The notes under the pieces: generated by a model
Database searches by the model: none
Seen by the model: the letters and a program-made list of their open reading frames with translations, nothing else
What the model was told of the DNA's origin: nothing
Shown here: positions 1 through 6,413 of the stretch, one piece after another
Layout: each line of letters opens with the position of its first letter
How positions within the stretch are numbered: position 1 is the stretch's first letter
Source: Vicinamibacterales bacterium
GTDB lineage: Bacteria; Acidobacteriota; Vicinamibacteria; Vicinamibacterales; UBA8438
NCBI GenBank assembly: GCA_030745255.1
Contig: JASLOY010000216.1
Location: 1-6,506, forward strand
Length of the DNA: 6,506 bases
Direction: 5' to 3'
Program-made: the position numbers and the translations under genes

Positions 1-766
1 AGCCTGGCGCGAAATCTCCGCGAACGTAGTCTTCCGAGAAAAAGACGCCGCACCGATTTGTGCCGGCCTCTTCGTCATGGTGCACGACGAGCTGCCCGGC
101 CCGGAAGCGGCCTTGCTCGTCTGTGGTCAGCGTCTCGAGATACGCCTCGCCGTGCGTCGACACGATCAGGTGGCCGGCGGGCCTGAGGATGCGTGCCATT
201 TCCGCTATCCACCGCTGTTGCAGCGCGGGCGGCAGATGGGTGAATACCGACAGGGCGTAGACAAGATCGAAGCTTGCATCGGGATACGGGAGCGGTGGCT
301 CGATGGTGTTCGTCTCGAACCGGGCAAATGGCAGCTTCCGTCGGCACCAGGCAACGAGATCGACGTTGTAGTCACAGCCCGCGACCTGTACGTCGGAGCC
401 TGCCCAGTGGCGGAGCACACGCCCACAGCCGCAACCGAAGTCGAGCATACTGCCGATTGTGGCAATCGGCACGGCGTTTCGTGCCAGCAGGTCTCGGATG
501 CTATTGGCGCCGGAACGTCCGCTTTGGATGAACCATTCAATCGAGGGAGAAGCGGTCGTCAGGATCCGCAGGCGGGCGGGCGGCACCGGCAGACCATCGC
601 CACCGTCGAGCCGCAGGAAGCGGCGATTGTGTCGTAGCCAGCCGAGCGCAATGGCCCGGTCTCGTGACCGTCGCGCTCGGTCGAGCAGGCCAAGACGACG
701 CAATGCGCGCTTGAAGGCTAGTCTGAGGAAAGAGCCGTCCGCGCCACGTTGCGGGACGTTCGCCAC
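1..766 (-). CDS. Class I SAM-dependent methyltransferase, C-terminus cut off by the window edge
   Basis: This leftward frame stays open to base 1, giving at least 255 residues with no stop codon, so the C-terminus is missing. The Rossmann methyltransferase core is clear. SMLDFGCGCGR (motif I, FGCGCG at residues 110-115) should bind SAM, and GCDYN follows with Asp132 at the end of strand 2, the usual ribose-hydroxyl ligand. FDLVYALSVFTHLP (about 166-179) is motif IV/post-IV, and MARILRPAGHLIVSTHG is the following helix and strand. About 100 basic residues precede the core (KRALRRLGLLDRARRSR). The substrate cannot be read from the sequence. GTG at 764-766 is the likely start: an in-frame TGA lies a few codons upstream and no ATG occurs before the core. 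It begins 4 nt after the stop of the membrane-protein gene, which suggests an operon and translational coupling. The fold is near certain; the start is moderately sure. Confidence 0.88.
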   Translation of the reverse strand, partial: MANVPQRGADGSFLRLAFKRALRRLGLLDRARRSRDRAIALGWLRHNRRFLRLDGGDGLPVPPARLRILTTASPSIEWFIQSGRSGANSIRDLLARNAVPIATIGSMLDFGCGCGRVLRHWAGSDVQVAGCDYNVDLVAWCRRKLPFARFETNTIEPPLPYPDASFDLVYALSVFTHLPPALQQRWIAEMARILRPAGHLIVSTHGEAYLETLTTDEQGRFRAGQLVVHHDEEAGTNRCGVFFSEDYVRGDFAPG

Positions 767-770
767 ACCG

Positions 771-986
771 TTATTGCTTCGTCTTCAGCGGGCCGAAGGC
801 AGTGGCGAGCCAGAGCAGCAGGAAGATGCTCGCGGTGGCTCCAAGCACGGTATTACGGACCGTCGCATCGGCCGCATACTGCATGAACATGTAGTACGGC
901 AGAAAGGCGATGTCGAGAAAAAGGGCGGCGCCGAGGACCCACAAGGTAATGCGCCCTGCCGGCCCGAGCTGTGGCGTGTCGGTCAT
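771..986 (-). CDS. Small two-helix membrane protein, function unknown
   Basis: The 71-residue product has two hydrophobic segments, about residues 13-34 (ITLWVLGAALFLDIAFLPYY) and 47-64 (VLGATASIFLLLWLATAF). A short polar loop (MQYAADATVRN) separates them and the tail is basic (PLKTKQ). I do not recognise a family. The frame extends upstream to an ATG at 1037, but the inner ATG at 986 is preferred: GGAGA sits 9 nt before it, and the longer start would fall on the promoter-like TTGACA. It is the first gene of the leftward pair, with the methyltransferase beginning 4 nt after its stop. It might anchor or regulate that neighbour, but only their adjacency suggests this. Confidence 0.72.
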   Translation of the reverse strand: MTDTPQLGPAGRITLWVLGAALFLDIAFLPYYMFMQYAADATVRNTVLGATASIFLLLWLATAFGPLKTKQ

Positions 987-995
987 ATGGCGAAT

Positions 996-1000
996 TCTCC
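996..1000 (-). promoter_or_regulatory. Ribosome binding site of the small membrane protein
   Basis: GGAGA on the minus strand lies 9 nt before the ATG at 986. It decides the start in favour of the 71-residue form over the in-frame ATG at 1037. Confidence 0.6.
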
Positions 1001-1008
1001 ATGGGGTT

Positions 1009-1037
1009 AGTGTGGTGTCTGGAGAGGGCGCTGTCAA
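1009..1037 (-). promoter_or_regulatory. Sigma70-like promoter for the leftward pair
   Basis: On the minus strand an exact TTGACA (1032-1037) is followed, after a 17-bp spacer, by CACACT (1009-1014), which matches 3 of 6 positions of TATAAT. Transcription would start near base 1002, giving a short leader that still contains the GGAGA ribosome binding site. The -35 match and spacing are good and the -10 is weak. The site lies in the divergent spacer exactly where a promoter for the membrane protein and methyltransferase genes is expected. Confidence 0.4.
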
Positions 1038-1137
1038 ACGTGGTCGCCCATCGAAATGCCTCGGACGAGCGACGCGGCGAGCCGCCCCACACGAACGGCG
1101 GGTCTGACGTACACTCTTGGGACCGCGAACTGTCGAG

Positions 1138-1144
1138 AGGAGGG
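1138..1144 (+). promoter_or_regulatory. Ribosome binding site of the cupin gene
   Basis: AGGAGGG, close to the full anti-Shine-Dalgarno complement, lies 6 nt before ATG 1151. It fixes the start of the cupin gene, whose frame is open for a further 60 codons upstream. Confidence 0.8.
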
Positions 1145-1150
1145 ACTCAT

Positions 1151-1759
1151 ATGGGTAGGATCACGCTGAGCATCGTGGCGATTGGGACGGTCATCGGGGC
1201 ATTCTTGCTCGGCCGGGTGTCGGCGCAGGAGGTCGAGCCGTCGTGCGCGATGTGTCCGGCGACGTACGTGTCGGCGGCCGAGATCGGGCGCTACGTCGAG
1301 GCCGGTCGGGAGGACCGCCTCACCGACCAACAGGTGCGGTCGGTCGACATCGGAAAAGGCAACGTGCAGATCGCGGTCGCGCACCGAGGCGCCCTGGAGG
1401 AGCCGCGCCCCAATTCGGTCGCGTCGCACGATCTGGTCACCGAGGTCTATGTCGTGCTGAGCGGTTCGGGTACCAATCGGACCGGTCCGGATCTGGTGGG
1501 GCGGCGCCGCAGACCCCCCGACAACCGCGCCGTCCAGTTTCTCAATGGCCCAGGCAACAATTCGGCGGATATGCGGGACCCGGAGACCCACCAGTTGCAG
1601 GCAGGCGACGTGTTCGTCATCCCGGCCGGCACGGGACATCAGTTCACGAAGATCGACGACCACATCACCTATCTCATGGTGCGGATCGATCCGGACAAAG
1701 TAGTGCCTCTGATGGACGAGGCAGCATCACAGGCGTATCTGACTGAGCGCGGACGGTAG
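1151..1759 (+). CDS. Secreted cupin-domain protein
   Basis: The product has 202 residues. A signal peptide is clear at residues 1-25 (MGRITLSIVAIGTVIGAFLL then GRVSA), with likely cleavage after Ala25. A single cupin barrel follows. Cupin motif 1 is reduced to HDLVTEVYVVLSGSG, with His93 and Glu98 in place but Ala91 where the first His of the usual HxH stands. Motif 2 is GDVFVIPAGTGHQF (152-165), with His163. This leaves a possible His/Glu/His metal site. A CxxC pair (Cys32, Cys35) lies just after the signal peptide and could form a disulfide or join in metal binding. Small exported cupins like this are known to me from Acidobacteriota without an assigned reaction, so enzyme or ligand-sensor roles are both open. 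The stop is about 30 bp before the PQQ gene, so the two are probably co-transcribed. The start is well supported by AGGAGGG. Confidence 0.88.
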   Translation: MGRITLSIVAIGTVIGAFLLGRVSAQEVEPSCAMCPATYVSAAEIGRYVEAGREDRLTDQQVRSVDIGKGNVQIAVAHRGALEEPRPNSVASHDLVTEVYVVLSGSGTNRTGPDLVGRRRRPPDNRAVQFLNGPGNNSADMRDPETHQLQAGDVFVIPAGTGHQFTKIDDHITYLMVRIDPDKVVPLMDEAASQAYLTERGR

Positions 1760-1790
1760 GAGAGTGCCTTCCTTGGCGATGAGGATGACG

Positions 1791-3857
1791 ATGACGATGA
1801 GCACGTTGTGCTTCCGGTGGGTGGTGCTGGCGCTATCTCTCTGGGTGATTCCGGCGGGTCTGGCGGCGCAGGCGGTGTCCGCCGGTACGCAAGACGGAGA
1901 ATGGCCCGTCTATCACGGCAATCTCGCCCAACAACACTATTCGCCGTTGGACCAGATCTCGGCGGAGAATTTCAACGATCTCGAGGTCGCCTGGACCTTC
2001 AAGACCGACAACCTCGGCACGCGGCCTGAGTTCAAACTGGTCGGAACACCGCTCATGGTCGGCGGACGGCTCTATGCCACCGGCGGCACGCGTCGATCTG
2101 TGGTGGCCCTTGATGCGGCCACTGGTGAGCTGTTGTGGGTGCACGGGGAGAAAGAAGGTGCACGCGGCGCCGCTTCGCCGCGCCAGCTCTCGGGCCGCGG
2201 GCTCGCCTACTGGAACGACGGGGTCGACGAGCGGCTTTTGTATGTCACACCAGGTTTCAGACTGGTGGCGCTCGATGCCGGCACCGGTATGCGGATCGCC
2301 GACTTTGGTGACGGTGGCCTGATCGACCTGAAGGCGGCGGCTGTCTACGGCGACGAACAGCCCATTGATCCGGTCACTGGAGAGATCGGCCTGCACGCGA
2401 CACCGACCGTGGCTCGCGATGTCGTCATCGTCGGGTCCTCCATGCGTGAGGGTCACACACCCCGCACGCACAACAACACGAAAGGACTGATCCAGGCGTT
2501 CAACGTACGGAGCGGTGAGCGGCGGTGGATCTTTCACACGATTCCGCGACCTGGCGAGTTTGGCAGCGAGACATGGGAGAACGGCTCCTGGGCGGTCAAC
2601 GGCAACGTGGGAGTCTGGAATCAGATTGCTGCAGACGAGGAGCTGGGGCTGATCTATCTGCCGGTCGAGACGCCAACATCTGATTTCTACGGCGGGCATC
2701 GACCCGGCGACAATCTGTTCGCCGAGAGCTTGGTAGCGCTCGATCTCGAAACCGGGGAGCGGCGATGGCACTTCCAGCTCGTCCATCACCCGATCTGGAA
2801 CATGGATATCTCGACCGCGCCGATCCTCGAGGACATCACCGTGGATGGACGGCCGATCAAAGCGGTCTCGATCATGGGCAAGCAAACGATGGTCTATACC
2901 TTCGACAGGGCGACAGGCGAGCCGGTCTGGCCCATCGAGGAGCGCCCGGTCCCGCAGTCGGACGTACCAGGCGAACAGACCAGCCCGACACAGCCGTTTC
3001 CAACGAAACCGCCACCCTATGACCACAACGGTGTGACCGTCGACGGGCTGATCGACTTCACGCCCGAGCTGCGGGCCGAAGCCGAACAGCTCATGCTGCG
3101 GTATCGGACCGGGCCCATCTTCACTCCCCCGGTCGTGAGCGACCTCGATGGGGCGGTCACCGCCTTCCGCTCCTCCGGGGGAACGAACTGGCCGGGCGGC
3201 GCCTTTGACCCGGAGACGCAAACCCTTTTTGCGCCGTCCTACACGTCGATGGTGACGATCGGGCTCCTGCCGCCACCGAGTCCCGAGTTTTCCGATATTC
3301 GCTATGTCCGTGGCAACGTGCTGACCGGGGTGCGGTATGTGCCGACAGGCGGCGATACGACCGGCGCCGACACGCCGGAGCGTCCGCCCCTCCGGTCCTA
3401 CGGCGGAACTGGGGCACGCACGGCCACACCAAATCCCCAGGGGCTGCCGTTTCTCAAGCCACCCTACGGGAAACTGACGGCCATCGACATGAGCCGGGGC
3501 GAGATTCTCTGGCAGATTCCGCATGGCGAGACCCCGGACCGGATCAAGAATCACCCGGCGCTCGCCGGGCTCGACATCGCCCGGACCGGTCAGGCTGGCG
3601 CGGTCGGGGCGCTGGTCACCAAGACCCTGGTCATCATGGGGGAACCGACTGCGACCACCACGTCGACCGGAGCGCGGGGAGCGATGCTCCGGGCGTACGA
3701 CAAGGGCACCGGTAACGAGGTCGGCGCCGTCTACATGCCGGCGCAACAGAGTGGGTCACCGATGACCTATTTGGTTGACGGCGTGCAATACATCGTCGTC
3801 GCAATCAGCGGCGGTGTGTATTCGGGCGAGTACCGCGCATTCAGGCTGCCGTCCTAG
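1791..3857 (+). CDS. Secreted PQQ-dependent dehydrogenase-like beta-propeller (glucose/quinate dehydrogenase type)
   Basis: About 688 residues with a signal peptide (about 1-26, ending PAGLAA) and then an eight-bladed quinoprotein propeller from Trp38 (WPVYHGN). Tryptophan-docking PQQ repeats are visible, such as VVALDAATGELLW, LVALDLETGERRWHF and LTAIDMSRGEILW. Other family landmarks are IPRPGEFGSETWE, GGHRPGDNLF, GPIFTPP (441-447), GGTNWPGG (from 463) and GSPMTY (655-660). Members oxidise alcohols or sugars with PQQ in the periplasm. The N-terminal membrane helices of membrane glucose dehydrogenase are absent, as is any CxxCH haem site, so electrons need an outside acceptor. WNMD (336-339) has Asn337 where glucose dehydrogenases carry the catalytic Asp; Lys364 is conserved 27 residues on. 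The start is uncertain: the frame opens at GTG 1764 and has ATGs at 1779, 1785, 1791 and 1797. ATG 1791 was chosen for GAGGA (1781-1785) 5 nt upstream. The substrate is unknown. Confidence 0.9.
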   Translation: MTMSTLCFRWVVLALSLWVIPAGLAAQAVSAGTQDGEWPVYHGNLAQQHYSPLDQISAENFNDLEVAWTFKTDNLGTRPEFKLVGTPLMVGGRLYATGGTRRSVVALDAATGELLWVHGEKEGARGAASPRQLSGRGLAYWNDGVDERLLYVTPGFRLVALDAGTGMRIADFGDGGLIDLKAAAVYGDEQPIDPVTGEIGLHATPTVARDVVIVGSSMREGHTPRTHNNTKGLIQAFNVRSGERRWIFHTIPRPGEFGSETWENGSWAVNGNVGVWNQIAADEELGLIYLPVETPTSDFYGGHRPGDNLFAESLVALDLETGERRWHFQLVHHPIWNMDISTAPILEDITVDGRPIKAVSIMGKQTMVYTFDRATGEPVWPIEERPVPQSDVPGEQTSPTQPFPTKPPPYDHNGVTVDGLIDFTPELRAEAEQLMLRYRTGPIFTPPVVSDLDGAVTAFRSSGGTNWPGGAFDPETQTLFAPSYTSMVTIGLLPPPSPEFSDIRYVRGNVLTGVRYVPTGGDTTGADTPERPPLRSYGGTGARTATPNPQGLPFLKPPYGKLTAIDMSRGEILWQIPHGETPDRIKNHPALAGLDIARTGQAGAVGALVTKTLVIMGEPTATTTSTGARGAMLRAYDKGTGNEVGAVYMPAQQSGSPMTYLVDGVQYIVVAISGGVYSGEYRAFRLPS

Positions 3858-3879
3858 ACGGGAAGAACTGACCGGAAGA

Positions 3880-3909
3880 GTGGCATCTGAGCCGACATCT
3901 GGCTACAAT
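3880..3909 (+). promoter_or_regulatory. Possible promoter of the unknown-function secreted gene
   Basis: TACAAT (3904-3909) matches the -10 consensus at 5 of 6 positions. GTGGCA (3880-3885), 18 bp upstream, matches TTGACA at 4 of 6. The site lies 72 bp before ATG 3982 in a non-coding spacer. This suggests the gene can be transcribed separately from the PQQ gene. It rests on consensus matching alone. Confidence 0.35.
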
Positions 3910-3967
3910 CGTCCTGGAAGCTCACGACGACGGAGGCACGAGCAGTCGCCGTCGCGGGGCGCGTTTC

Positions 3968-3974
3968 GAGGAGA
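3968..3974 (+). promoter_or_regulatory. Ribosome binding site deciding the start at 3982
   Basis: GAGGAGA lies 7 nt before ATG 3982. The frame is open for 69 codons further upstream, into the PQQ gene. This site, together with the signal peptide that follows, selects 3982. Confidence 0.75.
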
Positions 3975-3981
3975 TTGCAGA

Positions 3982-4992
3982 ATGCGTCACAGACTCGGAG
4001 CACTGTCTTGTTTGGTGATGACCGTTGCAGCAGCCGGGCTGCTAGTCCCCGCGGCGACGGCCGGCCAAGCGACCGAAGCCTGGACGCTGCCTCGGACGCC
4101 GGATGGTCATCCCGATCTCCAGGGGGTCTGGGCCAACAACAACGTCACACCGCTCGAGCGGCCCGAGGCCTGGGCCGGCAAAGACACACTGACGGTCGAG
4201 GAGCTGGCGGCGCTGCAGGTGGCGGCGGCCAACGCAGTTGGCGACGGCGACGCGCTCTTCGGCGACCAGCTGGTCCTGGCGGCGATCGAGGGGATCGAGG
4301 CCACGTCCTACGATCCGACAACCGGCAATTACAATCAGTTCTGGATCGCCGATCGGGACTTCACCAACCGGACGTCTCTGGTCATCGATCCGCCGGATGG
4401 ACGAATTCCCGATGTGACACCGGAGGCGCTGGAGCGTCGCCGGGAGGCCGGGGCCTATCGCCGTGACCACCCCGCCGACTCCTATACGGACCGGCCACAG
4501 AGCGAACGGTGCGTTTCGTTTGGCGTGCCCAGACTGGGCGCCGGCTACAACAGCTATTATCAGGTCTTCCAGAACGCCAACCATGTGGCCATCGTGCACG
4601 AGATGATTCATGACGCCCGGGTCATCCCGATCACGGACCAGCCGCATCTCGATGAAGGTGTCCGCCAGTTGCACGGCGACTCCCGAGGGCACTGGGAAGG
4701 GGACACGCTGGTCATCGAGACGACCAACTACTCGCCCAAGACCAACATCCGGGGCGCATCCGACAACCTGCACATGGTCGAGCGATTGACACGTGTCGGA
4801 CCGAAAACGCTTAATTACGAAGTCACGCTCACGGACCCAACTACCTGGACACGCCCCTGGACGGCAATGATTCCGCTCATGGGGAGTGACGCCCCGATGT
4901 TCGAGTACGCCTGCCACGAAGGAAACATCGGCATGGAGGGCATCCTCGCCGGTCATCGGGCAGAAGAGCGCGCCGAGACCAGTTCGAAGTAG
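3982..4992 (+). CDS. Secreted protein of an Acidobacteriota-type family, function unknown
   Basis: The product has 336 residues with a clean signal peptide (1-28, MRHRLGALSC onward, ending AATAG). The mature protein begins with WTLPRTPDGHPDLQGVWANNN (about 34-54) and TPLERP. Mid-region segments rich in aromatic and polar residues follow (GNYNQFWIADRDF, about 115-127). The most conserved-looking block is NHVAIVHEMIHDARVIP (200-216), HGDSRGHWEGDTLVIETTN (231-249) and FEYACHEGN (307-315). I recognise this layout as an abundant exported family in Acidobacteriota and some other soil and marine bacteria, usually annotated as hypothetical. No reaction is known to me. The two cysteines of the mature part (177, 311) could form a disulfide. 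HEMIH is not a zincin motif, because it lacks the HExxH spacing. The gene follows the PQQ gene by 124 bp. The start is secure; the function is unassigned. Confidence 0.88.
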   Translation: MRHRLGALSCLVMTVAAAGLLVPAATAGQATEAWTLPRTPDGHPDLQGVWANNNVTPLERPEAWAGKDTLTVEELAALQVAAANAVGDGDALFGDQLVLAAIEGIEATSYDPTTGNYNQFWIADRDFTNRTSLVIDPPDGRIPDVTPEALERRREAGAYRRDHPADSYTDRPQSERCVSFGVPRLGAGYNSYYQVFQNANHVAIVHEMIHDARVIPITDQPHLDEGVRQLHGDSRGHWEGDTLVIETTNYSPKTNIRGASDNLHMVERLTRVGPKTLNYEVTLTDPTTWTRPWTAMIPLMGSDAPMFEYACHEGNIGMEGILAGHRAEERAETSSK

Positions 4993-5018
4993 ACAGCGAG
5001 CCGCGCCGCGACCTCCGT

Positions 5019-5050
5019 CTGGCGCGAGTCGTCCTGGTGGTTCGCGCCAG
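5019..5050 (+). terminator. Strong hairpin between the unknown-function gene and the peptidase gene
   Basis: CTGGCGCGA (5019-5027) and TCGCGCCAG (5042-5050) form a perfect 9-bp inverted repeat around 14 nt, and part of that loop can pair further through G-U wobbles. It begins 27 nt after the stop at 4992. No U-tract follows, so it is not a standard intrinsic terminator. A U-less terminator, an mRNA-stabilising 3' hairpin or a protein-binding site are all possible. Confidence 0.4.
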
Positions 5051-5058
5051 CTGTGGGA

Positions 5059-5074
5059 GACCGGGTGCCCGGTC
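5059..5074. repeat. 16-bp near-perfect palindrome upstream of the peptidase gene
   Basis: GACCGGG and CCCGGTC flank a 2-bp centre (TG), giving 7-bp perfect arms. It lies 43 bp before ATG 5118 and just after the 5019-5050 hairpin. Such dyads can be operators for dimeric regulators or fold as RNA hairpins, and high GC also makes them more likely by chance. Confidence 0.4.
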
Positions 5075-5117
5075 CCGGTGCCTGGCTGCAAAGGTGTGCC
5101 CACAGAGCCCGCAAGGC

Positions 5118-6413
5118 ATGAAGAATCCCACCATTGCGCTGGGGATCGTCTTGGCGGTGTGCGCAACTGTCGCACCCCTCTCACAGCAGGTCACTCTCGG
5201 GCCCATCGATCACGTTGAGGAACTCCGCGGCATCGTCGCGCAGCCGGAGGTGCGCCGTGCGCTCGCCCTTGTCCACGAGCTCGAGGCGGGTGCGGAGCAG
5301 GAGCTCATCGAGCTGACCGAGATTCCGGCGCCGCCGTTCCAGGAAGCGGCCCGCGCTGCACGATATGCCGAGTTGCTCGGTGGGACCGGTCTCGACGACG
5401 TTGCCGTCGATGAGGTCGGAAACGTGCTCGCCCGGAGACCGGGCACCGGCACGGGAGAGACCGTCGCCATCGTGGCCCATCTGGATACGGTGTTTCCGCC
5501 CGGGACGGATGTGACGGTGCGTCGTCAGGCGGATCGGCTGTATGCGCCCGGTATCGGAGACGACACGCGCGGGCTCGTCCTGTTGCTCAATGTTGCCCGC
5601 GCGCTGGTGCGTGCAGAGTTGCGAACCGTCGCAGACATCCTGTTTGTCGCGAGTGTCGGCGAAGAAGGGCTGGGTGACCTGCGGGGTGTTGCGCATCTGC
5701 TGAGCTCGGGTGGTCCGCGCATAGACCAGTTCATCGCGATCGACGGCGGGAGCGACAGCCAGGTGGTCAACGAGGCGCTGGGGTCGCGCCGGTATCGGGT
5801 CACCGTGACCGGTCCGGGGGGGCACTCATGGGGGGACTTCGGGCTAGCGAATCCGGCGCATGGCCTCGCCCGCGCAATGTTTTACTTCGACGAGGCTGCG
5901 AACGAGCTGGTCAACGCGGGACCGTCTTCGAGCTACAACGTCGGCCGGATTGGCGGCGGCACCTCGGTCAATGCCATTCCGAACGAGAGCTGGGCCGAGG
6001 TCGATATGCGGTCGGTCGATACGGACCAGCTCCAGCGGATGGACGAGGTCCTACGGAGCGCGGTCGTGCGGGGTCTGGACGAGCAGAACCGGAGACGGGA
6101 CCGTGGCGAGTCGCTGATGGCCGACATAGAGCTGATCGGGGACCGCCCGTCCGGAGCCGTGGACCCCAGTACTCCGCTCGTCCAGCGGGCGCTCGCGGTG
6201 ACGAGGTTTCTCGGGATGACGCCCAGGCTGGGCGTCGCATCGACCGACGCCAACCTCCCGATCGCGGGTGGCATCCCGGCCGTGACGATTGGACGTGGTG
6301 GGGTCGGGGGTGGCGCGCACTCGCTGGGCGAATGGTGGTCCCCACGCGACGCGCACGTGGCGGTCCAGCGAGCGCTGTTGCTGCTTGTGGCGTCGGCCGG
6401 ACTTGCGAGCTAG
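5118..6413 (+). CDS. Secreted M20-family metallopeptidase, aminopeptidase/dipeptidase-like
   Basis: The product has 431 residues with a hydrophobic N-terminal export signal (MKNPTIALGIVLAVCATVAP). The M20 di-zinc site is complete: AHLDTVF (His121, Asp123), GIGDDTRG (bridging Asp148), VGEEGLGD (general base Glu182, ligand Glu183), IAIDGG (Asp209) and GGAHSLGEW (His401). The dimerisation/lid domain lies at about 223-330, with GPGGHSW (His236) and GGGTSVNAIP (279-288), as in PepT and related enzymes. Asp rather than Glu at position 209 is, from family knowledge, typical of the peptidase branch (PepT-like) rather than of aminoacylases and CPG2-type carboxypeptidases. The length is normal for M20. 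ATG 5118 is chosen because it begins the signal sequence. The ribosome binding site is poor, with AAGG only 1 nt away, and the frame is open upstream to 5037. It hydrolyses short peptides or N-acyl amino acids outside the cytoplasm; the exact substrate is unknown. Confidence 0.92.
   Translation: MKNPTIALGIVLAVCATVAPLSQQVTLGPIDHVEELRGIVAQPEVRRALALVHELEAGAEQELIELTEIPAPPFQEAARAARYAELLGGTGLDDVAVDEVGNVLARRPGTGTGETVAIVAHLDTVFPPGTDVTVRRQADRLYAPGIGDDTRGLVLLLNVARALVRAELRTVADILFVASVGEEGLGDLRGVAHLLSSGGPRIDQFIAIDGGSDSQVVNEALGSRRYRVTVTGPGGHSWGDFGLANPAHGLARAMFYFDEAANELVNAGPSSSYNVGRIGGGTSVNAIPNESWAEVDMRSVDTDQLQRMDEVLRSAVVRGLDEQNRRRDRGESLMADIELIGDRPSGAVDPSTPLVQRALAVTRFLGMTPRLGVASTDANLPIAGGIPAVTIGRGGVGGGAHSLGEWWSPRDAHVAVQRALLLLVASAGLAS

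Noticed and set aside
77..637. Plus-strand open frames across the first 1 kb (77-637 and 459-1010)
   Set aside because: They lie opposite the methyltransferase and membrane-protein genes, whose motifs are unambiguous. The plus-strand translations look random.
1110..1115. TACACT as a -10 element for the cupin gene
   Set aside because: It is suitably placed, 35 bp before the start, and resembles the TACAAT at 3904, but no -35-like hexamer lies 16-18 bp upstream. The cupin promoter must be in this spacer but cannot be located with confidence.
983..1153. Both divergent start codons lie inside CATATG (983-988 and 1148-1153), which could look like an engineered cloning junction
   Set aside because: The six-base palindrome arises readily when CAT precedes ATG. 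The flanking ribosome binding sites and natural spacer show no vector-like sequence.
1833..3746. A 637-codon open frame on the minus strand opposite the PQQ gene
   Set aside because: It mirrors the codon structure of a high-GC gene on the other strand. Its translation is rich in Arg, Gly and Pro with no recognisable domain, while the plus strand encodes a clear quinoprotein.
4606..4620. HEMIH in the unknown-function protein as a zinc-protease HExxH motif
   Set aside because: The family context gives no downstream third ligand. The segment reads VHEMIHDARVIP, a family-specific motif, and nothing else resembles a zincin fold, so a metalloprotease call is not supported.
4042..5184. A 380-codon minus-strand frame opposite the unknown-function gene
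   Set aside because: It is a shadow of a well-supported plus-strand gene with a signal peptide and ribosome binding site. It shows no domain and no plausible start.
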